Origin: Bacilli bacterium
Lineage (GTDB): Bacteria; Bacillota_I; Bacilli_A; RFN20; CAG-826
NCBI GenBank assembly: GCA_024413875.1
Contig: JAKSVY010000048.1
Coordinates: forward strand, 1 to 11,452
Direction of reading: 5' to 3'
Length of the DNA: 11,452 nt
The notes under the pieces are model-generated. The model was not told the DNA's origin and made no database searches. It was given only the letters and a program-made list of their open reading frames with translations. The position numbers and the translations under genes were made by a program. Shown in pieces: positions 1 to 6,465 of the stretch; position 1 is the first letter of the stretch, and every line of letters starts with the position of its first letter.

Positions 1-2
1 AA

Positions 3-662
3 AGATCTTGTTCATTATTCCTTGCAAAAACAGTCTTTGCAATTGTTATGACATTGTTCTTTATCTTTACTAAGAGTTTATATCCTTTCCAAACACCAAT
101 GATGTTCTTGTGGGAATATGTTTTTATTGGTATTGGAGCTTTCCTTTTATCATTACAACCTAACTCAGATAAGATTAAAAATGGATTTATGGATACGGTT
201 GCACTCAACGCTTTACCAGCTGGCTTAATTGCGGTTTCTATGACTATTACATACTTTATATTAGATAGATCAGGAATGCTTCCTAAGAACGCTTATATTA
301 TTTATTCAGTTATTTCATTTACAGCGTTCTCATTCATCTTCTTATGTAAAGTTTGCTGGAAATTTGATACATACCGTTTTGTTATCTGTGTTGGATTATT
401 CCTTCTTAGTGTTGGTCTAATCTTCTGGGATTACTACTCACTTTCTATCAAGCTTGAAGGTGGGTTGTTTGGTATTGGTGATTATTACGAAAAATTAAGA
501 GGATATACATGGTGGGTAATGCTTATTGTTATCGGCGCACACATGCCTTTATATGCTGGCCTTGTTTCATTAAGCCACTGGTTAAAGAGTTACCACACCA
601 AGAGATTACAAGAAAGATTAAATAGGAGATTTGCAGAATATGAAAATAAACAAAGAAGTTGA
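3..662 (+). CDS. P-type cation-transporting ATPase, C-terminal membrane part (5' end outside window)
   Basis: The frame is open to the left edge, so this is the 3' end of a larger gene. The first residues read RSCSLFLAKTVFAIV, matching the stretch after the phosphorylation/nucleotide domain of HAD-IC, CtpE-like P-type ATPases (family pattern QRSxSLFLxKT). Next come PFQTP and a membrane helix ending in SLQPN (family: ALEPN), then an ALPAGL motif. About six hydrophobic segments follow one another to near residue 195, fitting the last six helices of a ten-helix pump, before a basic tail (roughly the last 25 residues). The catalytic DKTG and the cation site lie outside the window, so the ion cannot be named. 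The 3' end overlaps psuG by 23 bases from psuG's ATG, so the two are very likely co-transcribed. The stop is TGA, which argues against a Mycoplasma code. Confidence 0.75.
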   Translation, partial: RSCSLFLAKTVFAIVMTLFFIFTKSLYPFQTPMMFLWEYVFIGIGAFLLSLQPNSDKIKNGFMDTVALNALPAGLIAVSMTITYFILDRSGMLPKNAYIIYSVISFTAFSFIFLCKVCWKFDTYRFVICVGLFLLSVGLIFWDYYSLSIKLEGGLFGIGDYYEKLRGYTWWVMLIVIGAHMPLYAGLVSLSHWLKSYHTKRLQERLNRRFAEYENKQRS

Positions 663-1539
663 GTTAGCCTTAAAAAATAACCAACCTGTTGTTGCTCTTG
701 AATCAACAATTATTTCACATGGAATGCCATATCCAAAAAATGTTGAAACCGCCCTTTTGGTAGAAGCGGAGATTCGTAAAAATGGTGCAGTTCCTGCTAC
801 TATTGGAATTATTGATGGTGAACCTGTTGTTGGTATGACTCCAGAAGAAATTAAAGAGTTTGGTAAAAGAAAAGGTATCGCTAAAGTATCTAGAAGAGAT
901 TTACCTATTGTTGTTGCTCAAAAAAGATGGGGTGCTACAACGGTTGCATCAACAATGATTATTGCTGCAATGGCAGGTATTGAAGTGTTTGCTACTGGTG
1001 GATGTGGCGGTGCACATAGAGGCGCCCAAGAAACTTTTGATGTTTCTGCGGATTTAGAAGAACTTGCTATGACTAATGTCACCTTAGTTTCAGCAGGTGT
1101 TAAAGCTATTTTAGATTTAAAATTAACCCTTGAAATCTTAGAAACTAAAGGTGTTCCAGTATTATCTTATAAAGCTGAAGAATTTGGTGATTTCTACACA
1201 AGATCTTCAGGTATTAAGATGGAAAATGTTTGCAATTCTCCAGCAGAAATCGCTCAAATCATTAAAGTTAAGCGTGATTTAAAGCTTGATGGTGGTGTAT
1301 TTGTATCTAATCCAATTCCAGAAGAATTCGCTATGGATAAAGCTGTAATTAATAACGCTATTAATAAAGCACTAGAGATGGCAAAAGAACAAAATATTAC
1401 TGGTAAAGATGTTACCCCATTCTTATTAAAGACAATTGTGGATTTAACAGGCGGGGACAGCCTTGAATCAAATATTAAATTAGTTTTAAATAACGCTAAA
1501 TTAGGCGCAAAAATTGCTAAGGAACTTTGTAAGTTATAA
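640..1539 (+). CDS. psuG: Pseudouridine-5'-phosphate glycosidase
   Basis: PsuG reversibly splits pseudouridine 5'-phosphate into uracil and ribose 5-phosphate in the cytosol, normally after the kinase PsuK phosphorylates pseudouridine. The protein (299 residues from the ATG) keeps the family blocks VVALESTIISHGMP, KVSRRDLP, GATTVASTMIIAA, ATGGCGGAHRGA, FDVSADLEEL, SNPIPEEFAM and LTGGDSLESNI. From memory of E. coli PsuG, the catalytic residues Glu31, Lys93, Asp149 and the Schiff-base Lys166 correspond here to Glu21, Lys82, Asp138 and Lys155, all present. Length is close to the E. coli enzyme. I chose the ATG at 640: a TTG at 631 is in frame but lies only 2 bases after the AGGAG at 624-628, which suits the ATG better (11 bases). 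The gene starts inside the ATPase gene and ends 2 bases before the regulator. No psuK is visible in the window. Confidence 0.95.
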   Translation: MKINKEVELALKNNQPVVALESTIISHGMPYPKNVETALLVEAEIRKNGAVPATIGIIDGEPVVGMTPEEIKEFGKRKGIAKVSRRDLPIVVAQKRWGATTVASTMIIAAMAGIEVFATGGCGGAHRGAQETFDVSADLEELAMTNVTLVSAGVKAILDLKLTLEILETKGVPVLSYKAEEFGDFYTRSSGIKMENVCNSPAEIAQIIKVKRDLKLDGGVFVSNPIPEEFAMDKAVINNAINKALEMAKEQNITGKDVTPFLLKTIVDLTGGDSLESNIKLVLNNAKLGAKIAKELCKL

Positions 1540-1541
1540 TT

Positions 1542-2060
1542 ATGAGAACAGAATCAAGATATCGTGAGGGATTAAAAGAATTAATCGCCACTATGCCGTT
1601 AGAAGAGATAACGGTTCAAGTTTTATGTGATAAGGTGGGTAGTGCTCGCCAAACTTTTTACTATCACTTCCGTGATATTTATGATGTTGTTAACTCTATT
1701 ATTCTTGAAGAAAAGATTGATAGATCTAATGAAATTAAAATCCAATCAATTATTAAAAACACAATTGTGTATGTTAATAAAAATTACCAACTTTTGTATG
1801 CTTTCTTAAACTCATTCGCTAAAGATTTGGTGGAAGAATTATTCTATTCACATTTCTATCATAAAATTGGAGATAACCTTAAGAAATCTAAAATTGAGAA
1901 CGCTAATGATATCAATAGATATCTATCAAACGTTTTCTCAAAAGAAATATGTTATTTCATTGCAACTAAGAGAAGAGAAAAAGTTGCATCATTTACTAAA
2001 AGAATGATGGTAATCTGGGGGCTTTTTACCGTTGATTACCCAGTGGAAATTGAGGATTAA
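1542..2060 (+). CDS. TetR/AcrR-family transcriptional regulator
   Basis: This is a 172-residue cytosolic DNA-binding protein. Residues about 23-49 (ITVQVLCDKVGSARQTFYYHF, given in part) match the TetR helix-turn-helix signature with its typical TFYYHF end followed by a DIYDV helix. The remaining 120 residues are helical with no recognisable ligand signature. The short length and a C-terminal part without obvious pocket motifs recall the DhaS-like group, but that is a weak comparison. It starts 2 bases after the psuG stop without a well-placed ribosome site (AAGGAA lies about 18 bases upstream), so translation is probably coupled to psuG. Its position between psuG and the alcohol dehydrogenase suggests that it regulates this operon or its aldehyde/sugar-phosphate metabolism. 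The effector is unknown. Confidence 0.85.
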   Translation: MRTESRYREGLKELIATMPLEEITVQVLCDKVGSARQTFYYHFRDIYDVVNSIILEEKIDRSNEIKIQSIIKNTIVYVNKNYQLLYAFLNSFAKDLVEELFYSHFYHKIGDNLKKSKIENANDINRYLSNVFSKEICYFIATKRREKVASFTKRMMVIWGLFTVDYPVEIED

Positions 2061-2062
2061 TT

Positions 2063-3235
2063 ATGGAAAACTTTAACTTTTATTTACCTACAAGAATTTA
2101 TTTTGGTAAAGACTCTCACCTTAATATTGGAAACATCGCTAAAGAACATGGATTTAACAATGTTTTAGTTGTTTGTGGAAACCATGCTAAGAAAGATGGA
2201 TTATTAGATATTGTTCTTTCTAAGCTTGATGAAGCTGGTGTAAAACACCATGAATATATCGGTGTTACTGCTAATCCAGAAGTTAGATATGTTAATGAGG
2301 CATTAGCTATTGCTAAAGCAAATAACATTGATGGTGTTATTGGTGTTGGTGGAGGGTCAGTTATTGATGTTTCTAAATCAGTTGCCCATAACTTCTATTA
2401 TGATGGTGACACATATGACTTTAACCTTTTAACAGCAGTATCTAAAAAAGCATTACCTGTTGGCGTTGTTGTCACGATTGCTGCAGCTGGTTCTGAAATG
2501 TCTACATCGTGTGTTATTTCACACGCTAAGTTAGGTAAAAAGGGTGGTTTCAACTCAGAATTAAATAGACCTATCTTCGCTGTACTTAATCCAGAATTAA
2601 CATTCACAGTTAGTAAATACCAAACTGCTTGCGGTGTTTCTGATATTATTTCTCACTCATTTGAAAGATATTTTAATCCTAGTAAGGAAATAGAATTCAG
2701 TGATTCATTCGCTTTAGCGTTAATCAAAGACACCGTTAAATTTGGCGAAATCGCTGTTAATGAACCAACTAATTATGATGCAAGAGCAGCAGTAATGATG
2801 GATGGAGCATATTCACACAACGGATTTACTTCCCTTGGTAAATCAGCACCATTCGTTATTCATAAGATGGAACATGTTTTATCAGCATTTGATGAAAAGA
2901 TTGCACATGGTGCAGGTCTTGCTGTTTTAATGCCAGCATGGATGAACTATGTTTATAGTTATGATGTTCCAAAATTTGCTCGTTTCGCTAGGGAAGTCTT
3001 TAATATTAACTATGAAGATGATAATGAAAGTGCTATTATTGGTATACGCTCTTTTAAGGATTTCCTTAAAAAGATTGGAATGCCTATTACTTTAACAGAA
3101 TTAGGTATTAAAAAAGAAAACATTCCTTTATTAGCGGATATGATGACTGAGAATGGCACACGTTTGATTGGCCCTAAGTCAATCAGACCGTTAGATAAAG
3201 AGGATTTAATAACTATTTTAAATAGTTGCCTCTAG
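2063..3235 (+). CDS. Iron-type (group III) alcohol dehydrogenase, YqhD/BDH-like
   Basis: This NAD(P)H-dependent aldehyde/alcohol oxidoreductase of 390 residues has the usual family length. Residues 1-185 form the nucleotide-binding half with the diphosphate loop GVGGGSVIDVSK (94-105). Residues 186-390 form the helical metal half. The metal ligands of the family are present: Asp194 and His198 (VSDIISHSFE), His267 and His282 (AHGAGLAVLMP), with the extra conserved His271. The LPTRIYFG opening and the overall pattern are closest to butanol dehydrogenase/YqhD-type enzymes, which usually prefer NADPH; the cofactor is an inference. GAGGA at 2052-2056 sits 6 bases before the ATG, inside the end of the tetR-like gene. 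A role in reducing small aldehydes formed during fermentation or sugar-phosphate breakdown is plausible. The substrate cannot be read from the sequence. Confidence 0.92.
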   Translation: MENFNFYLPTRIYFGKDSHLNIGNIAKEHGFNNVLVVCGNHAKKDGLLDIVLSKLDEAGVKHHEYIGVTANPEVRYVNEALAIAKANNIDGVIGVGGGSVIDVSKSVAHNFYYDGDTYDFNLLTAVSKKALPVGVVVTIAAAGSEMSTSCVISHAKLGKKGGFNSELNRPIFAVLNPELTFTVSKYQTACGVSDIISHSFERYFNPSKEIEFSDSFALALIKDTVKFGEIAVNEPTNYDARAAVMMDGAYSHNGFTSLGKSAPFVIHKMEHVLSAFDEKIAHGAGLAVLMPAWMNYVYSYDVPKFARFAREVFNINYEDDNESAIIGIRSFKDFLKKIGMPITLTELGIKKENIPLLADMMTENGTRLIGPKSIRPLDKEDLITILNSCL

Positions 3236-3250
3236 GAGGATTTTATTAGT

Positions 3251-4384
3251 ATGAAAAAAGAAGATGTTGCTAGCTTACTTGTTTATGCTTTAATGCTCAT
3301 CATGGCATTACTCATTGGCTTATTAGTCATTAGAAACTTATTTGCTGAAGCCACTATTGCTGTTAATCCATATGTATTTACTATATTAATGGTAATTGCG
3401 GGATTGATTCTTAATGTTGTGCTTATTGAACTTGGTCATATTATTGGTGGTAAGATTGGTAAATATAATATTGTTTCAGTAAACTTCCTTGGTTTCTGTT
3501 TCTACAAAGCATTAGGAAAATGGAAATTTGGTTTCAGAAACTTTGATGGTTTAACAGGTGAAACAATCCTTGCTCCAAAGAGCGAAAAATCTAATCCAAA
3601 ACCATATATCTGGTTCCCAGTATTATTCTATGTCATTGAGTTAGCGGTCTGTATTGTCTTCTATTCAATTGGTAAAACTGCTGATGTTGAACATGCATTC
3701 TTAAGATCAATGTCATTATCATCTATTATTATCCTTGTTATTGGATCAATGATTACTTTATATAACTTTGTTCCAGTTCACCTTGACTCTACAACTGATG
3801 GCTATCGTTTAACTTTAGTTCTCTCTAACCCAGTAAATATTGAAGCATATAATGAATTATTAAGAATTCAAAACCTTCAAAGAGAAGGAAAAGAAGTATC
3901 AGAAATCAAGTTATTTGATGTAATCACTGACTTTACAGCAAGCCTTAACCTCATGAGTGTTTATGAGTGTTTAAGTTCAAGGGATTATGACGCTGCAAAT
4001 AAAATCATTGAACCAATGATTGCGGATTCTAAGAAAATCTCTAACACAACATATCAAAGATTAATTGCTCAATATTTATATATTAAGATTATGACTCTTC
4101 CAATCGAAGAAGCTCGTGCTTACTATGATGAAAACGTTGATGACAAGACACGTAGATTTATCTCTAATGACTTATCAATGGAATCATTAAGAGCATATAT
4201 CCTTATTGCTGGACTTCTTGATGAATCTCAAGGTGAAATCCTTTATGTTCAAAGCAAGATTAAAAAAGCTATGAAATTAGCTTTACCTGCAAGAGCACAA
4301 ATTGAAAAAGACTTATACACTGATGCATTAGCAAAAGTATACACAGTCCACCCTGAATGGAAAGACACTGAAGTAATCGGTTAA
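3251..4384 (+). CDS. Membrane protein resembling an M50 (site-2) protease that lacks the first zinc histidine
   Basis: This 377-residue integral membrane protein has hydrophobic segments near residues 8-28, 40-60, 120-140 and 156-175, then a soluble, helix-rich tail (about 190-377) that looks like TPR-type repeats without a clear signature. The second helix ends VVLIELGHIIGGKIG. This aligns with the HExxH helix of M50 proteases (LLHELGHxxxA), but the first His is Ile59 (codon ATT), leaving I-E-L-G-H. A later NFVPVHLDSTTDGYRL at 172-187 resembles the M50 NxxPxxxxDG motif, with Asp183 in the third-ligand position. With one ligand missing it is probably inactive as a protease and may act as a membrane scaffold or sequestering protein. 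An AGGAGGA at 3234-3240 overlaps the stop of the alcohol dehydrogenase gene, 10 bases before the ATG. It is the last gene of the operon. The M50 relation is an inference from motifs only. Confidence 0.6.
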   Translation: MKKEDVASLLVYALMLIMALLIGLLVIRNLFAEATIAVNPYVFTILMVIAGLILNVVLIELGHIIGGKIGKYNIVSVNFLGFCFYKALGKWKFGFRNFDGLTGETILAPKSEKSNPKPYIWFPVLFYVIELAVCIVFYSIGKTADVEHAFLRSMSLSSIIILVIGSMITLYNFVPVHLDSTTDGYRLTLVLSNPVNIEAYNELLRIQNLQREGKEVSEIKLFDVITDFTASLNLMSVYECLSSRDYDAANKIIEPMIADSKKISNTTYQRLIAQYLYIKIMTLPIEEARAYYDENVDDKTRRFISNDLSMESLRAYILIAGLLDESQGEILYVQSKIKKAMKLALPARAQIEKDLYTDALAKVYTVHPEWKDTEVIG

Positions 4385-4395
4385 TAAGTAACAAA

Positions 4396-4427
4396 AAAAG
4401 AACCTAAGATAATTCCTAGGTTCTTTT
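4396..4427. terminator. Bidirectional intrinsic terminator
   Basis: A perfect 11-bp stem (AAAAGAACCTA / TAGGTTCTTTT) with a 10-base loop lies between convergent genes. It is followed by a T-rich run on the plus strand and, read from the minus strand, by the complement of the A run at 4393-4399. It can therefore end both the psuG-adh operon and the mscL-XRE transcript. Confidence 0.9.
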
Positions 4428-4434
4428 ATTTTGC

Positions 4435-4770
4435 TTAATCTCTTTCTTGATATCTCGCATTATCTTCTGGTGGATAATCTTCTAAGACTGTATTGGTTTT
4501 AATTACTTGTTCTTCATTTAATCCATTAGGATCATCCAAGACAACTAATTTACCACCAACATATTCAATAGCTTTATTCTTATCCAAGAATACATCTAAT
4601 GCGATACGTGTATATCTAGAAATGTTTGTTAATTCAGTTCTTGTTGGAATAACGTAACCGTTTTCCCAATTTTGAATTGTTTTAAGTGATTGTCTAAAGT
4701 GTGTTCCAAAGCGCTTTTGATCTAAATGCATAGATAAGCGAACATTGTGAATCTTACTTGAGACAAGCAT
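4435..4770 (-). CDS. Small XRE-type helix-turn-helix protein
   Basis: This 111-residue cytosolic protein has an N-terminal XRE/Cro-like DNA-binding domain at about residues 5-62. It contains the family-type stretch SLKTIQNWENGYVIPT (28-43), where the recognition helix is followed by a WE.G turn, and ends in ALDVFLDK. The last 45 residues (GGKLVVLDD, then an acidic tail) are not recognised and could be a dimerisation or partner-binding tail. It starts 6 bases downstream of the mscL stop, so the two are almost certainly on one mRNA. Its ribosome site (AAGAAGG, about 11 bases upstream) is modest. It may control mscL or the divergent degV promoter, but the sequence does not show its targets. It could equally be a general regulator that shares the mscL transcript by chance. 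Confidence 0.75.
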   Translation of the reverse strand: MLVSSKIHNVRLSMHLDQKRFGTHFRQSLKTIQNWENGYVIPTRTELTNISRYTRIALDVFLDKNKAIEYVGGKLVVLDDPNGLNEEQVIKTNTVLEDYPPEDNARYQERD

Positions 4771-4776
4771 GTTTAA

Positions 4777-5505
4777 CTAAGCCTTCTTTGCAGCTAAAGC
4801 GTCGCGAATTTCAATGAGTAAATCAACTTCTGATGGTTTTGCAGGAGCTGGTGCTGCTGGAACTGGACGATCTTCTGGGTGCTTCTTGTAGTGAGCTTCA
4901 AGTCTAAGAGCCTTGAGTTGTTCATTCTTAGCGCGGACCATGTTGACTGCCTTTAAGATAATGAATAAGACAACAGCAATGATTAAGAAGCTAATAATAG
5001 CATTGATGAATGAACCCCAGTCGATAACTGCAGACATATTGTATGTGTATGCTGTACCGTGAAGTGTGTACTTGCTAAGGATTGTAGACTTAACGTTTTC
5101 AATTAATGTTGGAGTAGCTGTTACAGTTGCAGCGCCATAAGTAGCGTTTGCTTCTGCTGTAGCTAATGCTTGTAATTCGCTTGCAGCGAACTTTTGGCCT
5201 AAACCATTAGCTGGGTCCATACCTTTTTGAACATCGTTGAGTGCTGGTAAAACAGTAACTAAACCTTTAATACCACCTGGAACATACCAAGTAACAACAG
5301 ACATTAAGATTCCTGTGAATGCAGTGACGATTGCACCGAAAGCACCACCGATGATAACACCGATAGACATATCGATGACACTACCACGTGAGATGAATGC
5401 TTTGAATTCAGCAGCTAAACCTTTTAAGCCTTTGTTGTTCTTCTTAGCAGCTTTCTTAGCAGCTTTCTTTTGAGCTTTAAGTTCTAACTTTTCTTCTTTT
5501 GTCAT
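4777..5505 (-). CDS. mscL: Large-conductance mechanosensitive channel with extended N-terminus and outer loop
   Basis: MscL is a homopentameric membrane channel that opens under membrane tension to release solutes in osmotic downshock. Core MscL features are clear: the amphipathic start FKAFISRGSVIDMSIGVIIG (34-53), a Gly/Ala-rich TM1 (about 45-72), TM2 (161-190, FINAIISFLIIAVVLF) and a C-terminal helix SEVDLLIEIRDALAAKK matching E. coli EVLLTEIRDLLKE. The protein has 242 residues against 136 in E. coli. The excess is a 30-residue Lys/Ala-rich N-terminus and a loop between the helices of about 88 residues, including an Ala/Thr-rich stretch. The start is firm: GGAGG at 5515-5519 lies 9 bases before the ATG and there is no other site near the core. 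A Pro/Ala-rich linker (about 213-224) precedes the C-terminal helix. Codons look more G+C-rich than those of neighbours, which may reflect high expression. Confidence 0.93.
   Translation of the reverse strand: MTKEEKLELKAQKKAAKKAAKKNNKGLKGLAAEFKAFISRGSVIDMSIGVIIGGAFGAIVTAFTGILMSVVTWYVPGGIKGLVTVLPALNDVQKGMDPANGLGQKFAASELQALATAEANATYGAATVTATPTLIENVKSTILSKYTLHGTAYTYNMSAVIDWGSFINAIISFLIIAVVLFIILKAVNMVRAKNEQLKALRLEAHYKKHPEDRPVPAAPAPAKPSEVDLLIEIRDALAAKKA
5441..5476 (-). repeat. 12-bp tandem repeat in mscL N-terminal coding region
   Basis: Two perfect copies of TTCTTAGCAGCT (5441-5452 and 5453-5464) are followed by a degenerate third (5465-5476). On the coding strand each unit gives the in-frame block Lys-Lys-Ala-Ala, producing the KKAAKKAAKK stretch of MscL. 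Changes in copy number would stay in frame. Confidence 0.75.
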
Positions 5506-5514
5506 TTTATTTTT

Positions 5515-5519
5515 CCTCC
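5515..5519 (-). promoter_or_regulatory. Ribosome binding site fixing the mscL start
   Basis: GGAGG on the minus strand, 9 bases before the ATG at 5505-5503. It supports translation of the Lys-rich N-terminal extension rather than a start closer to the channel core. Confidence 0.8.
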
Positions 5520-5538
5520 GAAAAAGATTATATAGCGG

Positions 5539-5573
5539 ATTATATTCTTTTTAAAAGAAAAATTATATATAAT
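5539..5573. promoter_or_regulatory. Probable divergent mscL / degV promoter region
   Basis: On the plus strand TATAAT at 5568-5573 predicts a start near 5580, giving an 18-base leader to the degV ATG. On the minus strand TATAAT at 5544-5539 predicts a start near 5532, ahead of the mscL ribosome site. No good -35 box is visible for either. Between the two -10 boxes lies a short palindrome, TTCTTTT-T-AAAAGAA (5545-5559), a possible regulator site, although AT-rich sequence makes such palindromes common by chance. Confidence 0.4.
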
Positions 5574-5585
5574 ATAAATAATTTT

Positions 5586-5590
5586 GGAGG
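5586..5590 (+). promoter_or_regulatory. Ribosome binding site deciding the degV start
   Basis: GGAGG lies 7 bases before the ATG at 5598. An in-frame ATG at 5499 would overlap mscL and lie upstream of the predicted promoter, so 5598 is the start. Confidence 0.85.
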
Positions 5591-5597
5591 CAACAAT

Positions 5598-6449
5598 ATG
5601 AATAAGGTAATGATTATTGCAGATTCAACTGTAGATTTAACCCAAGATATGTATAAAAAAAACAATATTAGGGTTGTTCCATTAAGTGTCAGATTTGGTG
5701 AAGATGTATATCTTGATAATGTGACAATTGTCCCAGATGAATTATATGCAAAAGTATCTGAAAAAGGCGAACTTCCAAAGACCGCCGCTATCCCACCTCA
5801 AACATTAATTGATGTATTTAAAGAATACATCGATCAAGGTTACGACATCTTATTTACTGGTATTGGCGCAAAAATGTCATCTACAATTCAAAACGCTATT
5901 ATTGCAACTAATGACTTCCCAGAAGGTAGAGTATTTGTTCTTAATTCAGATAACCTTTCTACAGGTACTGGATTATTGGTTCTTAAAATGGCAAAACTTC
6001 GTGATGAAGGTAAATCCGCTAAAGAAATTTATGATGAGGTATCATCATTAGTTTCTAAAGTATCTGCTCAATTTGCAGTAGATACTCTTGAATATCTCCA
6101 TAAAGGTGGTAGATGTAGTGGAGCTTCAAAATTATTTGGTACATTATTCCATATTCACCCAATTATTAAAGTTGTTGAAGGCGGAATGATTGTATACAAA
6201 AAACCAAGAGGTGCTTATAAAGCAGCATTAAACGAATTAGTAACAGAAATTCAAAATGATTATCCAAATATCGATTTAGATAATGTGATGATCACTCACT
6301 CTGGATTAGATGAAAATCTCATTAATTACCTTGCTAATGAAGTTGGTAAGATTGTTGGTGAAGATAAGATAAGAGTTACAAGAGCAGGATGTGTCATTTC
6401 TTCACACTGTGGCCCTGGTACCATTGGTGTTCTCTATATTAAAAAATAA
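5598..6449 (+). CDS. DegV family protein (FakB-like fatty acid-binding protein)
   Basis: DegV proteins bind a single fatty acid; FakB members present it to the kinase FakA for phosphorylation and use in phospholipid synthesis. The 283-residue protein has the full family layout: ADSTVDL (8-14), VVPLSVRFG (26-34), LPKTAAIPP (59-67), KMSSTIQNA (92-100), VLNSDNLSTGTG (114-125), DTLEYLHKGGRCSG (162-175) and SSHCGPGTIG (268-277). Residues equivalent to the FakB fatty-acid head-group contacts (a Thr in the KT motif, the SS pair, Arg172 and His270) are all there. The usual KTSQPS motif is altered to KTAAIPP, keeping the Thr but changing the next residues, so ligand choice may differ. A FakA kinase is not in the window. 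It is the first gene of a two-gene unit with the lipoprotein 16 bases downstream. Confidence 0.92.
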   Translation: MNKVMIIADSTVDLTQDMYKKNNIRVVPLSVRFGEDVYLDNVTIVPDELYAKVSEKGELPKTAAIPPQTLIDVFKEYIDQGYDILFTGIGAKMSSTIQNAIIATNDFPEGRVFVLNSDNLSTGTGLLVLKMAKLRDEGKSAKEIYDEVSSLVSKVSAQFAVDTLEYLHKGGRCSGASKLFGTLFHIHPIIKVVEGGMIVYKKPRGAYKAALNELVTEIQNDYPNIDLDNVMITHSGLDENLINYLANEVGKIVGEDKIRVTRAGCVISSHCGPGTIGVLYIKK

Positions 6450-6465
6450 ATAGAAAAGGAAAAAT

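Noticed and set aside
631..639. TTG start for psuG
   Set aside because: It lies only 2 bases after AGGAG; the ATG at 640 has a workable spacing and the conserved sequence begins later in either case.
5499..5597. Longer DegV protein starting at the ATG at 5499
   Set aside because: That start overlaps mscL, lies upstream of the predicted promoter and has no ribosome site; GGAGG at 5586 and the canonical DegV N-terminus point to 5598.
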